DNA from: Trichaptum fuscoviolaceum
Lineage: Eukaryota; Basidiomycota; Agaricomycetes; Hymenochaetales; Trichaptaceae
Assembly: GCA_910574455.1 (NCBI GenBank)
Contig: CAJSYZ010000003.1
Span: forward strand, 2,418,001-2,482,000
Direction: 5' to 3'
DNA length: 64,000 nt
In this document: positions 50,633-62,925 of the stretch, piece by piece
Layout: each line of letters opens with the position of its first letter
Numbering within the stretch: the stretch's first letter is position 1
Made by a program: the position numbers and the translations under genes
Notes under the pieces: model-generated
Database searches by the model: none
Told to the model about the DNA's origin: nothing
The model's input: only the letters and a program-made list of their open reading frames with translations

Positions 50633-52016
50633 ATGACGGCCATCACTACCTGCGTCCTTGGCGTTGGGCTCTCTGGCCTCACTTTCCATGTTCCGTTCGT
50701 TCTCGCACTCCCCGAGCTCTTCACACTCAAAGCCGTCCTTGAGCGCAACCCCACCTCGCCCGGCGGCAAGGTCAAGCAGCGATTTGGGCCCGTCGTTGAC
50801 GATGGTGTGAAGATCTATAGGTCGCTGGACGAGGTGCTGGCGGATGAGGAGATTGAGCTAATCATCGTCGGTACCCCGAATGCAACGCATTATGCAATTG
50901 TTAAACGATGTCTGGAGGCTGGGAAGCATGGTGAGTGACTTCCAGCAGCTCGAGCCAGGTCTATGGCTGATGTACGTGTCTGTATGCTATCACAGTGCTA
51001 GTCGACAAGCCCGCCGTTACGACGTCAGCGGAGGCGCGTGAACTTGGCGAACTTGCGAAATCCAAGAATCTCGTCCTGTATGCGTATCAAAACCGACGCT
51101 GGGACTCAGACTTCCTCGCGCTGAAGCGGCTACTCGCCGAGCCGGCCACATCATCTGTCCATCTAGGCGACCTCATTGAGCTTGAATCTCAGTAGGTATT
51201 GACTTCATAATGTATAACGTATGCTGAGAAAGCTCATGCTCAGCTATGACCGGTACCGCACAGCCCTAAAGGGCGATTGGAAGGAGGCAAATATCCCGGG
51301 TGCAGGGCAGGTCTACAATCTCGGGTCGCACATTATCGACCAGGTTGTCGCGCTTCTCGGGCGCCCTGAGAATGTGACAGGTTTCATTGAGAATCTACGA
51401 GGACTGGGTGATCCAAATGTCGATGATTCGGTGTGTAAAATCAGTGCATACAGCCATCCTCCTCTCTTTCCAACTCACGCCCATGACGCATATAAACACA
51501 GTTTACGATTATCCTCCGGTATGTGACTTCATCGTCGCGCAAATACCCAATCACCGTAATCCTGCGCGCTCACTCCCTCTCCGCGCGCGCACCCCAGCTA
51601 CGATTCGTCGCGCGCGGGTTGAAGGGGACGTTCGTCAAATACGGGCTTGATTGCCAGGAGGACCAACTGAAGGCTATGCCCGACCCCAAAGGTATTTTCT
51701 CACCGGACTATGGAAAGGAAGAGGAGAGCATCTGGGGCGAGGTACAGCTCATTCAGGGAGAGGGGAGTGTCACGAAGACTACGTAAGTTTACAACACAGC
51801 TTATGCGTATATGGAGGTACTGAGCGATGATTTGAACGCAGATGGCCATCGACGGAGAATGGCGCGTACGTCGAGCTGTTCAGGAACCTCGCTGGAGTGA
51901 TCCGGAATGGTGCAGAGCAGACGGTGAAGTGGGAAGAGGTGATCACAACATTGGAGATAATCGAGCTCGCGCACCAAAGCTCGAAGGACGGGCGGACGAT
52001 CTCGCTTTCGACCTGA
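50633..52016 (+). CDS. Gfo/Idh/MocA-family oxidoreductase
   Basis: The N-terminal Rossmann fold begins ITTCVLGVGLSGLTFHVPFVLALPELFTL, with the glycine loop GVGLSG. It continues KIYRSLDEVLADEEIELIIVGTPNATHY and AGKHVLVDKPAVTT, the EKP-type motif (here DKP) with the catalytic Lys. Then LVLYAYQNRRWDSDFLALKRLL and ESHYDRYR follow, and the C-terminal domain has GAGQVYNLGSHIIDQVVALLGRPENVTGF with the expected His. The end reads AYVELFRNLAGVIRNGAEQTVKWEEVITTLEIIELAHQSSKDGRTISL. The enzyme should oxidise or reduce a sugar or polyol with NAD(P). The substrate cannot be told from the sequence; yeast and bacterial relatives of this subgroup (YhhX/YvaA type) are poorly defined. The frame is split by introns and has no broken motif. 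Confidence 0.9.
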
Positions 52017-52461
52017 TTTTTTTTTTCGAAGGGATTGAATAAGGACTAATAGGTATATATTCATACTATGCAACATCTCGATGATCTTTGGTATTGTTGC
52101 GTATTGGAGAGTTTTTGTTTTTAAGGAGATACATATGTAGCTTGCTAACATGGGAATTCTTTCAAGTTGCCAGTATTATCTCCGACTGAATTCGTTTGAA
52201 GGGGAAACCAACATAATCGTACAATGCGGCTATCCAATTATCAACCATTTTGCACCTTTGAGCTGCACCTGCCTCCAGCTTTCTTCAGGCTGATCTATAT
52301 CCCGGATGAGCTGACTTTGGGCGACGTCTGCGGCGGTATCCTTTGAAGTAGCATCCTCTATGAAGGCCCATTCTCAATTAATAGTACTAGCAGGGAGAGC
52401 TCGGTGTAGCTTTTACTGGAGCTCATAGGTCAGAATATCTTACAGCAACACGAGATACGAC
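52017..52461. other. Intergenic region upstream of the transporter gene
   Basis: It is about 445 bp between two genes in the same direction. No coding signal, repeat or RNA is recognised. Confidence 0.4.
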
Positions 52462-54260
52462 ATGAGTAGCCCTCAATCGGAGGTGTTCGAGCTGGATATC
52501 CAGGACAATACTAAGCGCCCAGCGGTGACTTCTGAGTATACGAAAGACGCTGCCGATGGACCAACAACAGTCAAATCTGACTCACCTCAAATACGGATCA
52601 CGGTGGATGATAGCTTGGATGAAGCTCAGACCGAAACTGTTCCGGATGGCGCTGTATCAGACGCAAGGCCAACGCGTCGCTACCAAGTCGCCCTTCTGCT
52701 CGCCGGATTCTCCATGATCTTCCAGGTCTTCGGTCTTAATTCGGTCTATGGAGTATTTCAAGTACGTATACGAGCATTCTTGAATATGCATGCAGGTTAG
52801 TGGTAATTGATGGGCATTATTTGCTTAAGGAGTTCTATACATCCTCGGATTCAAATATCGAAGACGCACAAGGCCAGGATGCGCTTGTCTCTTTGGTGGG
52901 CACTATAGCGTATGGGCTCACCTGGGCAGGCGCCGGTACTATCCAATTGTGGTTTTCCTTGTCGTGAGATCTGTTGATATTTTTTGTAGTCTTCGTAAAC
53001 CCCTTGATTACGAGAGTAGAAAACCTGAAGATTATCACGCTCTCGGGAACAGTGATCATGAGTCTAGGTTTATTCCTTGCAAGTTTTAGTAGCAAGGTCA
53101 GTCGTCCTATATTATCTGCTACTGCTACTAAAACTTCTGTCCCATCCTTATTCACAGCTATGGCACCTCTTCCTCACCCAAGCTCTTTTATACGGTATAG
53201 GAGCTGCATTGCTCTACTTCCCCATCATGTCCAATGCACCGCAATTCTTCGACCGTCACCGCGGGTTTGCTATGGGCTTCATACTCTCGGGCATCGGCGT
53301 CGGAGGGCTAGTGCTAGCGCCTGTGGTGCATTTTCTCATATATCGCTGTGGAATTCACTGGACGCTCAGAATCCTAGGAATATGGACTTTAATTGCAATG
53401 ATTCCTGTCGCCTGCGTAGTGAAGCAACCGGCAGGGTTTAAAGCTAGAAGACGTGGCGGTCCGGCACCTTCAAGACTCAGCATGACATTGATTAAGAGAG
53501 GTGTATTCTCTGCTCAGGCAAGAATATTTCTCAGATGCCACCATGTTTCTTTCACTTAAGCTGGACTACTGCTAGGCCTTAGGCTCTTTCTTACAAGCGG
53601 CGGGCAATATAGTGCCACTATTCTACATGCCCTCGTACTCAAGCTCTGTCCTTGCATACCCATCTTCGACTGGGTCACTACTTCTCGCCTTGAATAATGC
53701 AGTCAACAGCGTCTCACGAATCATTATGGGCATCGTGGCCGATAGAGTCGGTCGGCAGAACACAATGATCATCAGTGTAAGTTCATACATCCTTTAAGCT
53801 TGCGCATGTATTCTGACGACATAATCGCCAGGTACTTCTATCAGCTATTTCAGTTCTTGCACTTTGGTTTGATGCAACACGGCCACGCTTCGTTGCATTC
53901 GTTGTCCTCTACGGCATCCTTGCCGGAGGATACAACGCGCTATTCCCCACCACCATAGCCGAAGTATATGGAATGAAAAACTATAATGCAGTAAACGGCG
54001 TCATTTATTTCATCCGGGGTGCTGGCGCAATCGCGGGGCCGCCAATTGCGGGTGCGATTTTGGGCAGTCATCGTCGAGGGTCTGTGGTATCAGGAAGTCC
54101 CTCCGCGATGGAGTCTGGAGCTAGTCTGAAAGCGTTGAAAGATCGATATAACGAGTTAGTCGTATACGATGGAATACTTCTTGTCGGCGCAACCCTATGT
54201 GTTGTTTGTGTACGATGGTGCGATGCGAGAGACAAAGGGGCATGGAGGTGGAAAGCATAG
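52462..54260 (+). CDS. MFS transporter, monocarboxylate-permease-like
   Basis: A hydrophilic N terminus of about 70 residues leads into the first helix (RRYQVALLLAGFSMIFQVFGLNSVYGVFQEFY), whose form is typical of fungal MCT-like permeases. Further membrane segments include TLSGTVIMSLGLFLASFSSK, LTQALLYGIGAALLYFPIMSNAPQFFDRHRGFAMGFILSGIGVGGLVLAPV, the central loop with VKQPAGFKARRRGG, then IMGIVADRVGRQN (the loop 8-9 D-R-G motif) and FVVLYGILAGGYNALFPTTIAEVYG. The last helices are IYFIRGAGAIAGPPIAGAILG and YDGILLVGATLCVVCVRW. Substrate could be a monocarboxylate, riboflavin or another small organic molecule; the Mch-type fungal members vary. The gene has several short introns and no visible damage. 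Confidence 0.9.
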
Positions 54261-54709
54261 TCACCACCGTGACTGACAACAGTGCCTGCAGAGTCACGGT
54301 ACAAAGTCATGTAAGAATATGTATAATCGAGAGAAAGTATTTTATCCTGATATGACTGAGCTTGGCTCTGAATCTCCAACTTGAAGTAACTCGGCCCTTT
54401 TGTGACAATAAGTAAATGAAATGAGTTTGTAAAGATGAGATGAGGGATGCGGGGGAACTCTCTGATTGGGTACTGCCACAAGCCACTGGCACCCAATGAG
54501 GCACTGCGCGGCTTACAACTTGAACCTGAGTCCGAAAGACACAGTGTCATCGACCACGTAGACGGCTACAGCTCATTACTCTAGCACTTTCCTCGCCTCT
54601 TCCCCTGCAGTGCAGTACACGCCCACACCCTCATATCCACCCTTTCGAATACAATACACACAACATCCACGACGTCTAATTCGATCTAAGTTATTTGTAG
54701 TCAACTTCA
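54261..54709. other. Intergenic region upstream of the ubiquitin-domain gene
   Basis: About 450 bp with no supported gene. A CCACTGGCAC motif at about 54483 resembles the short motifs near the transposon relic, but one copy proves nothing. Confidence 0.35.
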
Positions 54710-56765
54710 ATGGCTGACTCTAACGCAAGCGTTAATACCACCACCATCGCCATCACTGTCGAGCTCCCGCAACATGAGCGCTCGTTTCGCGTCGTGGTGT
54801 CGCCGGGTGCGTGCGTAAGGGACCTCAAGGACGCGATTGCCCAGGAGTGCGACGGCAGGCCGCGTGCGGAGGGTCAGCGCCTCATTGCGAGGGGGAGAGT
54901 GCTGGCGGATGGGGACTTGGTGGAGGAGCTTTGGAAGGTGGGTATTTCTTAGGCTTTTCTTTCGGTTTCGACAAGTATGCTGATCACCGACTATTGACTA
55001 TTCAATCTGGAATCTGGCGTTTGCGAACGTTGTTTACAGGGCGACGATGCGCGTGTTGTGCACCTCGCTGTGAGCCCTTGGGCATGGACCGAGGGTATCC
55101 CCTCAGCGTCTTTGGCCACTTCACCCTCGTCTGGCGATGATATTAACCACAACATTAACACTGGAAACAGCAGCAACAATATCAACAACACAAGAATTCC
55201 TCTTATTAACAACACTGCAAGGCCGCCTACGTTCTCCTCCACCGCTGATATCACTCAGTACATCCGAAACACCTCAAGCATCGCGGAAGCACAAGCAACC
55301 ATGTACGAGTACCCTGACCCCCCGCCATATCTCATGCACCTTCACTACCGGGCGCTACGTGCGTTGAGCCCGACGACTCCCGCACCTGCGCGGGCTATGA
55401 GTGACACGGCCGAGGCGAAAGAGACTGCGATTGCTGCTACACACCAGGCTGGGATGGCGTGGCCCGCCGACGTCCTCGACGCGGAGTACCCTCCACCAGG
55501 TGAAGAGGGCGAAGGTGTAAAATATAGATTTACGAAAATTGGGTGAGTAGCGACATCTCAACATGCATTTTGTAGTGATGATGGCGCTTATTTTAATTAC
55601 TTTTATGTCCAGCTCTCTACCATACCTCCAGAATCTGACACCCAACGCAACACCGACACCACGTCAACAACACGCGCTGAAGGTCTTATCTTTTACTTTC
55701 CCTCTCTTATCTGGTACTCGACTCAATGACGCAATATCGGGGGCGCATATCGAAAGACGCTTGCGTAGTATCCAGCATCGACTGGACGCGGCAATGCGAA
55801 GGTTGGGCGGTGGCGACCGCAGAGGAGTTGGGGTCGGTCTCAACTTCGGTGGTGGTGTAGGCGCTGCCCCGAATGTTAACGGGTTCCATGCACAACTGCA
55901 AGTCCGCATCCCTATCCGCGCACTGCTCATGTCCTTCGTGTTCCTCGCATTCCGCGTTTTGCTGCTGATGTACTTCTTCAGTCCGGCGCGGAAGCCGCTT
56001 TTCAGCCTGTTGGTAGGCGTGTGGGTATTGTATGAGGCGTGGGGTGTCATACGCGTCGCGTTCGAGGATGCGGATCCTTTGGCGAGGAGGGCAGCCGGAG
56101 TCGCAGGACGGGAGGCAGGTGCTGGTAATGGTGTGCCGCCAGGCGCGCTAGGGCAAGCGGCGGCAGGAGGTGCAGCTGGGGCGCCGAACGGTGGGGATCC
56201 TCAGCAACAAGTTCCCCATCAGCTTCCTCAGGCAGCGCCTGCGCAAGCTCAACCCAACAATCTCTCACCGGACTACATTCTCAGCCGTCTGGCGCGTCTG
56301 CATCTTGCCGAGGAGGATCAGTATCTCGACCCTCGACCTTCCCGCTCCGGCCCCGCTCCGGCAGACACAGCAGAGCCCGGCTGGTTCTTCAAAGCCCGGC
56401 TCTTTGTCACTCTCTTCGTCCTCACGCTGCATCCCGCGTTCTGGAATCGGCGACGCGTGTTGTTGACGGCGAGGGAGGCGAAGATACGGACGGAGTCGCA
56501 CGCGCGCGAGTCGGCGGAGGAAGCGGAGAGGGATGCGCAGCAATTTTTGCAACGACGCCAGGAGGAAGCTGAGAGACGCAGGGAGGCAGGAGTGGGGGAG
56601 GGAAATGGGGAGGCGCCTGCGCCAACGCCGACCACTGTGGAGGAACGAGCCCTCCAGGCGCGACGGGTGGCATTGCAGCAAATAGTAGAGCGCGATGGGA
56701 GAAGGCCAATCTGGGTGCGCGAATATGTTAAACGAGTCTTGCGGGACTCATGGGCAGACGAGTGA
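54710..56765 (+). CDS. Ubiquitin-like-domain membrane protein, Herp/Usa1-like
   Basis: Residues 10-80 form a ubiquitin-like fold (TIAITVELPQHERSFRVVVSPGACVRDLKDAIAQEC, EGQRLIARGRVLADGDLV). The following 150 residues are low-complexity and Asn-rich. Then comes a conserved-looking middle (LPYLQNLTPNATPTPRQQHALKVLSFTFPLL) and a double hydrophobic segment (IPIRALLMSFVFLAFRVLLLMYFF, PLFSLLVGVWVLYEAWGVI). A second membrane segment (ARLFVTLFVLTLHPAFWNRRRVLL) and an Arg/Glu-rich helical tail end the protein. The arrangement of ubiquitin-like domain, two hydrophobic regions and a cytosolic tail resembles Herp and yeast Usa1, which scaffold the Hrd1 ubiquitin ligase at the ER. That link is inferred from layout; it could instead belong to another ubiquitin-domain family such as Dsc3. 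The exons join with introns at about 54939-55039 and 55541-55612. Confidence 0.72.
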
Positions 56766-57086
56766 GTGTATCGCATAGACCGAACCGTGTTTATTAGCAT
56801 GGGTCGAACTGCTGTCCTATAAAGCTTGCTTGGTTTGGATATATGTAACATAGTTAAATCGTGCTTTCTTTCCCCCTTCTTAGCCCATAAGCAATATCCT
56901 TCCATTCATTGATGTTCAATTCGTCCTCTCTATGACCTCTCACATCCGTATTTCTTGCACTGTTTTCGGTTTCCTTTCTTTGAAATCACCGGAAAACTTG
57001 GCCACTGTTATCAAATACAGCACTATATTACATGGAAAGAAAGAAAAGAAAGAGGTCAAGAACTCACTAAACGATCAAAATCACAG
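56766..57086. other. Convergent intergenic region
   Basis: About 320 bp between two converging stops. No gene or repeat is seen. It is T-rich on the plus strand near 56860-56900. Confidence 0.35.
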
Positions 57087-58947
57087 TTATAGATGTTCAT
57101 CGACCATAAGAATTTTCATAGACCAATCCTTATCGTCCCCATCCGGCTCGCTCTCTGCCCACAATATATCTTCGTCCTTCACTTCCCTCCGTAGCTCCAT
57201 TTCGCGTTCGTCTACCACTTCGTCAATATGATTAATATCGACCTCAACATCCTCCTCCTTCATCTTACGCCGCGCTAGTTCGTCTTCGTCTTCCTATTCT
57301 CAGTTTCAATAGTTATTCACGAGGTCAGTACACAAGTGACATGGAGACATACGATGTCAAATTCGTCTTCTCGTTCTTCGTACACTACGTTCTCGTCGAC
57401 CTCTTCGAAGCCTCCGGCGAACGCACCCCATCGTTCCTGCACGGGACAGTGCCAGAGCAGGATGTTTCCCGAGAAGGTCGTTGAGGCCATTGCGGCGGTT
57501 TTCGGATGCCACTTAGAATCGTGCGTTAATACAGCCATCCATAAAATTACATGGTAGGTATTCGAGCACAACAAAATGATTTACGCACACTACAGTCCAG
57601 CAGCTGCTCTCTACCCCCATCCAGCGCAGCTGCGAATTGTCCATCCGATGAGATGTCCCAGATATATATTTTGTGCGTAGCAGGGTCCGCAGAACCTAAT
57701 GTGATTCACTTTAGTCTCCCCGATATGACCAATATGCACGGACATACCCCCAGCCAGCCACTCTCCGTCCGGACTATATGACATGTTATGCCATGCAACT
57801 TTGTTAATTGGGTCGCTGAACCTGTAGGTTGGTTCAAGCTCCTGCTCGGTAAGATCGAGATCCTCATCCGTTGGAGATGGAAAGTGTGCCGGTAGGTTGA
57901 ACTGGCGTAGAACGCGATCCGAAGAGTTTGTTATAAGCCGTCTTCATTGGGGAACACGGAAGCTAAGCAACATACTTGAAAACTATAGCTTGCTTAATAC
58001 GTACCTGCCGAACTTTGCAAAGCCTAAACCTCGCAGGATCCCAGCACCGGAAATTCTGTAGCGAGCGACCAGCTGTGGTTGAAAGTTAAATGAGAGCTCC
58101 AGCAAGAAAGCCACAACCGGTACACACCGTTTTCGTTCGACTGTTAAAGACAAGGATAGTGCCATGAGATGTGCCGACAAAGATATGTTTTCCGGAAGGG
58201 TCGAATCGGGCGACCGTCAAGGCAGACCTGCAAGCAGATAAATAGGTCGGATGAAAGTGTATAGAGAATAACAAATGATATATTCTACCTTTGTCTGTAT
58301 CCATCTTCATCCTCTTCACCCTCATCGACGAGCTCTACCCGGCCTCTGTGTTCCTTTCGTAAATCAACAACATATGCCTCTCCGACAGCAAGAACCACTA
58401 GGACGATTTGCCTAGACTTGCGTAGTGAGTAGAGATCAGTATCCGCGCAACTGCACAACTCACATATTGCGAGGATGGAACTGCGCGAACGACACTGGCG
58501 CATCGAACCGGATAGTCGTATACCTCCGTGGTGGGTCCATGTCCGATGCCAGGTCCCAGATGATGATATTCCAATCCTTGCTCGTCGTCATAACGTATCT
58601 AGAGTTCCTCGACCAGCTGACCGATGGCTTCTGTGAGTGAATAAAGTGACGAAACTGGCAACAAGCACGGGAAGTCTGCTCACTCGATGCTTGTAATGGC
58701 TTTAACGTGTCCATCGAGGTCCCGTATGCTCGACTTCGTTTCCAAGTCCCAGATGATAGCAACTCCGTCTGGACGACCACCTGCGATGTATTTTCCCGAC
58801 GGGTCATAACGCGCGAAGGACGCTCCGGAAGGAAGTGAAGTTTGGACGGCAGTAGGGTATGGATTGTCGTTGAATGGATCTATGCGAATATTTAGCACTG
58901 ATTCATAACTATAACGAGGTGTCCTCACTTAAGCTTGAGCCGTTCAT
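57087..58947 (-). CDS. SWD1: COMPASS subunit Swd1/RBBP5, WD40 protein
   Basis: The first exon encodes only MNGSSL, and splicing to NPFNDNPYPTAVQTSL recovers the RBBP5 entry. WD motifs follow: ASFARYDPSGKYIAGGRPDGVAIIWDLETK, YVMTTSKDWNIIIWDLASD, ARFDPSGKHIFVGTSHGTILVFNSRTK, RFSDPINKVAWHNMSYSPDGEWLAGG, and a last blade with GNILLWHCPVQERWGAFAGGFEEVDENVVYEEREDEFDI. The acidic hinge EVDENVEYEERE..FD is the hallmark that binds Ash2 and the methyltransferase in RBBP5. The C-terminal tail reads HIDEVVDEREMELRREVKDED and ends ILMVDEHL. It belongs to the Set1 complex that methylates histone H3 lysine 4. Many introns interrupt the gene, and an exon in 57560-57780 is the least certain. A 201-bp divergent promoter is shared with TTI2. 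Confidence 0.9.
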
Positions 58948-59148
58948 AGAGTTAGTATCTTTCTTACAGTAGCGGATGCTCAAGCTTGAGTAATCGACAA
59001 TGTGGCGTGATGGTTGAACAGGAAGAAGGAAGTGTTGTGTGTGGTATAAATTTCATTCGCACAAATTTGAACGCGTCGATCATCGCGTGTCCGGATTTTA
59101 CCTCAGGCTCACCACCCGACTCACTTTTAACTCACACATGTCTTCACA
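58948..59148. promoter_or_regulatory. Compact divergent promoter of RBBP5 and TTI2 genes
   Basis: Only 201 bp separate the two start codons, so both 5' leaders and core promoters must fit in it. No TATA box or CCAAT box is seen. Confidence 0.5.
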
Positions 59149-60762
59149 ATGGCCCAGGAGATTGATGAAGAAATCGCTATTCTAAGAATTCCAACATCAT
59201 TCAAGTCGAAAGATAGAAAGGAGGATGATGCTTCAGAATGGAATCGAGTGGCCCGGCAAGCATTGAAGAAGCTGACGAACATCCTGCCTGGGACTCAACT
59301 GGATGCAAACACGAGAGCTCAGGTCGTTGCCTGTGTCGCTGCTCTGGATGGAGAAGATGATTTCTTAGAGATGGAGACTCGCGCATCTGCGCAAGGTTTG
59401 TACTGGAAGTCTTCTCTCCTTTCTTTCGTTGACTAAAGGTTTGTAGGTGTTCTTGCGTTGTTTATGCCGAGCAGTGAAATTACATCGCTGGTGTTAGAGA
59501 AACACATCAAGCCACGTTTTCTCTCCAGTCCACATCCGGACCTGAACTTATCAACTGGCCGAAAGCTACCTCGCAGCGCCGGTGGAAGCTCTTCTGCGCA
59601 TGACTACTACAACGAGCAGAACTGGAAAGACTATCCGGGAACAGCGAATGTGGTAGCATGGTGCTTGCGCTCTACTCCGGTATGTTCTCACTTATCCCTC
59701 TATTCTCCAAAACATAGTACACTCACTCTGTGATGGTTTAAGACTGAGGACTACGAGCGTATATGGCCGCTCGCTATCCCTCCTGTGATGACATTCCTTG
59801 ACGACTACCAGGCGTTATATAAACTCCAGGGAGTTTCGCTGGCTTCTCAGATGCTAGATTCTGTGTCGGCCACACTACTGAAACATACGGGAGTCGGGCA
59901 ACTGATCATGAGTGTGTGTAAGATGCCATCAACCTTATATCTACTCAATCCGAAGTGCAAACGAATTACTCACTTGTCATTTTTATACCGCTTTCCCCCC
60001 GCTCGCAATAGTCTCTACTCCGTTCACTCTCGATGCTACATGACGACCTGACCCCAGATCTCATACGGTCCACCATTCCTGTTATTTTGCGACTTTCGGA
60101 GATGGTCGCACCCCCTCAGTCTGCCGAACGGTTCGACCAGCTATGTCAGGTAATTGGCGAAAGCATCATCGGCGGTGTATGGATTTATGCGTCAAATGAG
60201 CTACCAACCGTTGAGGCGTCGATGGATGTCCTTCCTTTGCTCGTCCCTGCTTTAGGGATAGGCACTGCGAGGTATCTTAAGGCAAGCTATCTTTCAGATA
60301 TAAGGGTCAGTGCTTGACTTCTTTCTAGGCTTTGATACCACAATGTGTACATTGCATCGTTCCAAGAGAATTCACGGAGATACCGGCGTCTCTTCAAATT
60401 TCTTCACTGAAAGTGCTGCTCGCTGTCATTGAAGCATGCGCGCCTAGAATGCATGCTTGGAAAGGCGCAATCATCGAAGGTGTCGGAAAATGCTGGATAA
60501 TGCACTACGACAAAAACACTTGCGAACGTGAGTACCACAACTTATATCTGCAGTTTCGAGATGACTGAGTGAGGAGCAGCGGAGATCGAGCGACTTACAA
60601 GGAAGGTCCTTTCAGCATTGTCTACGGTGTGCCCAACAGTTCTTACAGTGTGTACATTTATCCGAATAGCAACTTCAAATTCTAATATCTCGCCAGGACG
60701 AATATCCAAAATTACTGCAAGCAGAACCAATTGCATTCAGAGCTGTCATTCCAGTTAGCTGA
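59149..60762 (+). CDS. TTI2: TELO2-interacting protein 2 homologue (TTT complex)
   Basis: The N-terminal part is poorly conserved. From about residue 100 the family signature appears: GTANVVAWCLRSTPTEDYERIWPLAIPPVMTFLDDYQALYKLQGVSLASQML, then VSATLLKHTGVGQLIM. After an intron near 59923-60008 the frame continues LLRSLSMLHDDLTPDLIRSTIPVILRL, then RFDQLCQVIGESIIGGVWIYASNELPTVEASMDVLPLLVPALGIGTARYLKALIPQ, and LLAVIEACAPRMHAWKGAIIEGVGKCWI. The last exon encodes DEYPKLLQAEPIAFRAVIPVS. These pieces match the helical-repeat Tti2 protein, which with Tel2 and Tti1 stabilises PI3K-related kinases such as TOR, ATM and ATR through Hsp90. Splice borders between 60530 and 60700 are the least sure. Confidence 0.88.
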
Positions 60763-60927
60763 CAATGCAAGATGAATGATTGAAATCATATGTATAATAT
60801 TATCATATATTCGAAGAACCGACACTACAAATGCGTATACATAAAGTTTGTCTTTCAGTCATTTTTTTTCAGAATGTACGAACTCGTTTGGGTCCCTGCG
60901 AAGGCCAGCTCAGTAATGAGTGTATCA

Positions 60928-62380
60928 TTAAATATTTGTGTATCTTACATCTTCATCCATGCCATTTACGAATCGCTTCCTAGAAGGAGAATCATCGATG
61001 TCCATCGACTCGTTACGGTCAGATCCTTGGCTCGTAGGGCACGTCCAAACGTTAATCTTAGAATCTTCGCCCCCAGTTAGCAGGAGGCCAACCTTAATAA
61101 GCAAAACAAATTGGTGCAGTGTAGGCATGGGAAGGCAAAAGACAAACGTTCTCATCCCACAGAGCACACCTCACTACCTCGGAGTGTCCTGTTGAGAACA
61201 GTCGATCCAAGGACCATCGACTTTCAGGGCCTAACGATTCGGGAGGTGAGATCAAGGATATATCTCCCCTGTGATATGTGCCATTAGCATCCGTTGAGAT
61301 TTCGTATGAAGAACTTACTCATTTGACCCAGAAAATAGATGGAACGAGCCATTTCGTGAGCTGTGGCAATCGATGATATAGTCTGATACCCATGGTTGAG
61401 CAGGGTCTGGATGAGCCAATTGGTCGCGGTCTATATTTTGCAGCGAGTCAAGCTTCATTCATAGAGCAACGTTTAATATGAAGTTTGATTAAGGGCATGC
61501 AAAAACAGCCCACCTCTTCATTCCATATGCTAAGGGTTTCCATGTCACTGGAAGCCCATACCCTTGGTCCACTGGAAGGGCCATTTATCCAGCCTGCTCT
61601 TGATACGCTGCAGCCCCAGTTCTGCATTTGTATACCAGCCTCATCTTCGTCTGATTCGTTCGGGTTTGATATTGCCAACAATCCGTCTGTTGAAGCAGAT
61701 AGGAGGACCTCCGAAGAGCCCGAATGGGAAAAGTGCACGGCAGTCACATCGTCCGAATGCGTCTCAACGTGTCTTCTCAGAGGTGCAATTGGGTTGCGCG
61801 GATCCCTGGAAGAACAAGTCAAAGTTGTTTTCGAATTGAACATATGCGGAATGCACATTGTGCTAAATAAAAGTCGCGAACCAGTATAAGATGGCAGCGT
61901 CTTCGCCTTGGAGCACCGTCCCAGCAGCGACCATGAAGCCATCCGAAGACGTGTCGCAAGACAGTAAAGGTACACGTCCGGTCACTGAGGTTTATATCGA
62001 GACTTCGCTTCGTCAATATGCACTTGGCTATGACGAAGACAGCTGGGCTTACTCTGCGATGCAACGGCGCCTGAGCGCACATCCCAAGCTTTAACATTCC
62101 CATCTTTGCCGCAGCTCAAGAGTACATCTCTCCCTCCAGAAAATGCGTTCACAGTGCGCATGTAGGTTATGCCTTCGACATGACCCGGCAAGGTGCGCAC
62201 TATCGTTTTGCAATCGGACTTGTCATAGAGATGAATCGCGTTTGAAGGCACTGATGCCGCCGCTGCGTAGTGCTCTTGGAGGGAAGCTATTGCCAGCACG
62301 TACGCTCGGTCGGGCAGTGTTGTCGAGCTGAGCGGCCTTCTGCTGTTCGCAAACGACGAGGAGAGCGAAAGCGGTGCCAT
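60928..62380 (-). CDS. WD-repeat protein, WDR89-like
   Basis: The protein starts MAPLSLSSSFANSRRPLSST and has WD motifs in order: IHLYDKSDCKTIVRTLPGHVEGITYM, VLLSCGKDGNVKAWDVRSG, an interrupted blade, then the telling segment RHVETHSDDVTAVHFSHSGSSEVLLSASTDGLLAISNPNE. NWGCSVSRAGWINGPSSGPRVWASSDMETLSIWNEE follows, and LLLTGGEDSKINVWTCPTS ends the fold before a short Ser/Arg tail. The ETHSDDVT..F string and the last GGED blade match WDR89 of animals, a protein of unknown exact role. About eight exons are needed. Its stop faces the TTI2 stop with 165 bp between. WD40 folds act as scaffolds for protein complexes; no partner can be named. Confidence 0.83.
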
Positions 62381-62925
62381 GGTGTGTAGATCTGAGAGAA
62401 AATTGCTGAATTTTGGGGTGATTTTTTTTTGAACCCGCCGGCGATTTGGCAGTCCGAGTGCCTATATTCAGGGTCAGCGTTACTACTACTAGTACTAGTA
62501 AGTTCGGCTGACAAATTACGCATTGCGGCGGCGGACTTGTTTATTCTGGCTCAAAGGTGTGTGCCCTTCATTCGCTCCTTCATCCTTGTTCTCATCGCCG
62601 CTGGCTTTAGTCCACGTCGTTCCTCTCTTGCTACTCGTCGTCTTCGCTCGTCGTTGACATACCACGCTCTTTTGCACATAAGATATTCTAGCGCTCGTAC
62701 AGCTTGCACAAATCTTACACACTCTTTTGAACGAAACTACCCTCTTTTTCAGATACTCTTTTGTTCGACGGACGACGATCAGGCCAGTTCTCGGAAGTGA
62801 TCGACATCCAGCAAGAAAGATATAGGAGGAACAATATCCAAACTACTTCATCGTATTCTTTGACGGGATAAAGGCATTCAACTGCTGTGTTCTGTGTCGA
62901 CTGTTGCTGCAAATCTCTGCCCAGT
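62381..62925. other. Intergenic region with an ACTAGT-type microsatellite
   Basis: TTACTACTACTAGTACTAG occurs at about 62482-62500, resembling the tracts that flank the transposase relic at 292-313 and 3757-3858. No gene is supported in this 545-bp stretch. Confidence 0.4.

Noticed and set aside
57930..57980. 5S rRNA-like words (ACACGGAAGCTAAGCAACAT)
   Set aside because: Only a short resemblance; the stretch is an intron of the RBBP5 gene and the rest of a 5S gene is absent.
62429..62800. 123-codon plus-strand frame
   Set aside because: Leu/Ser-rich translation of a T-rich spacer that includes a microsatellite; no homology.
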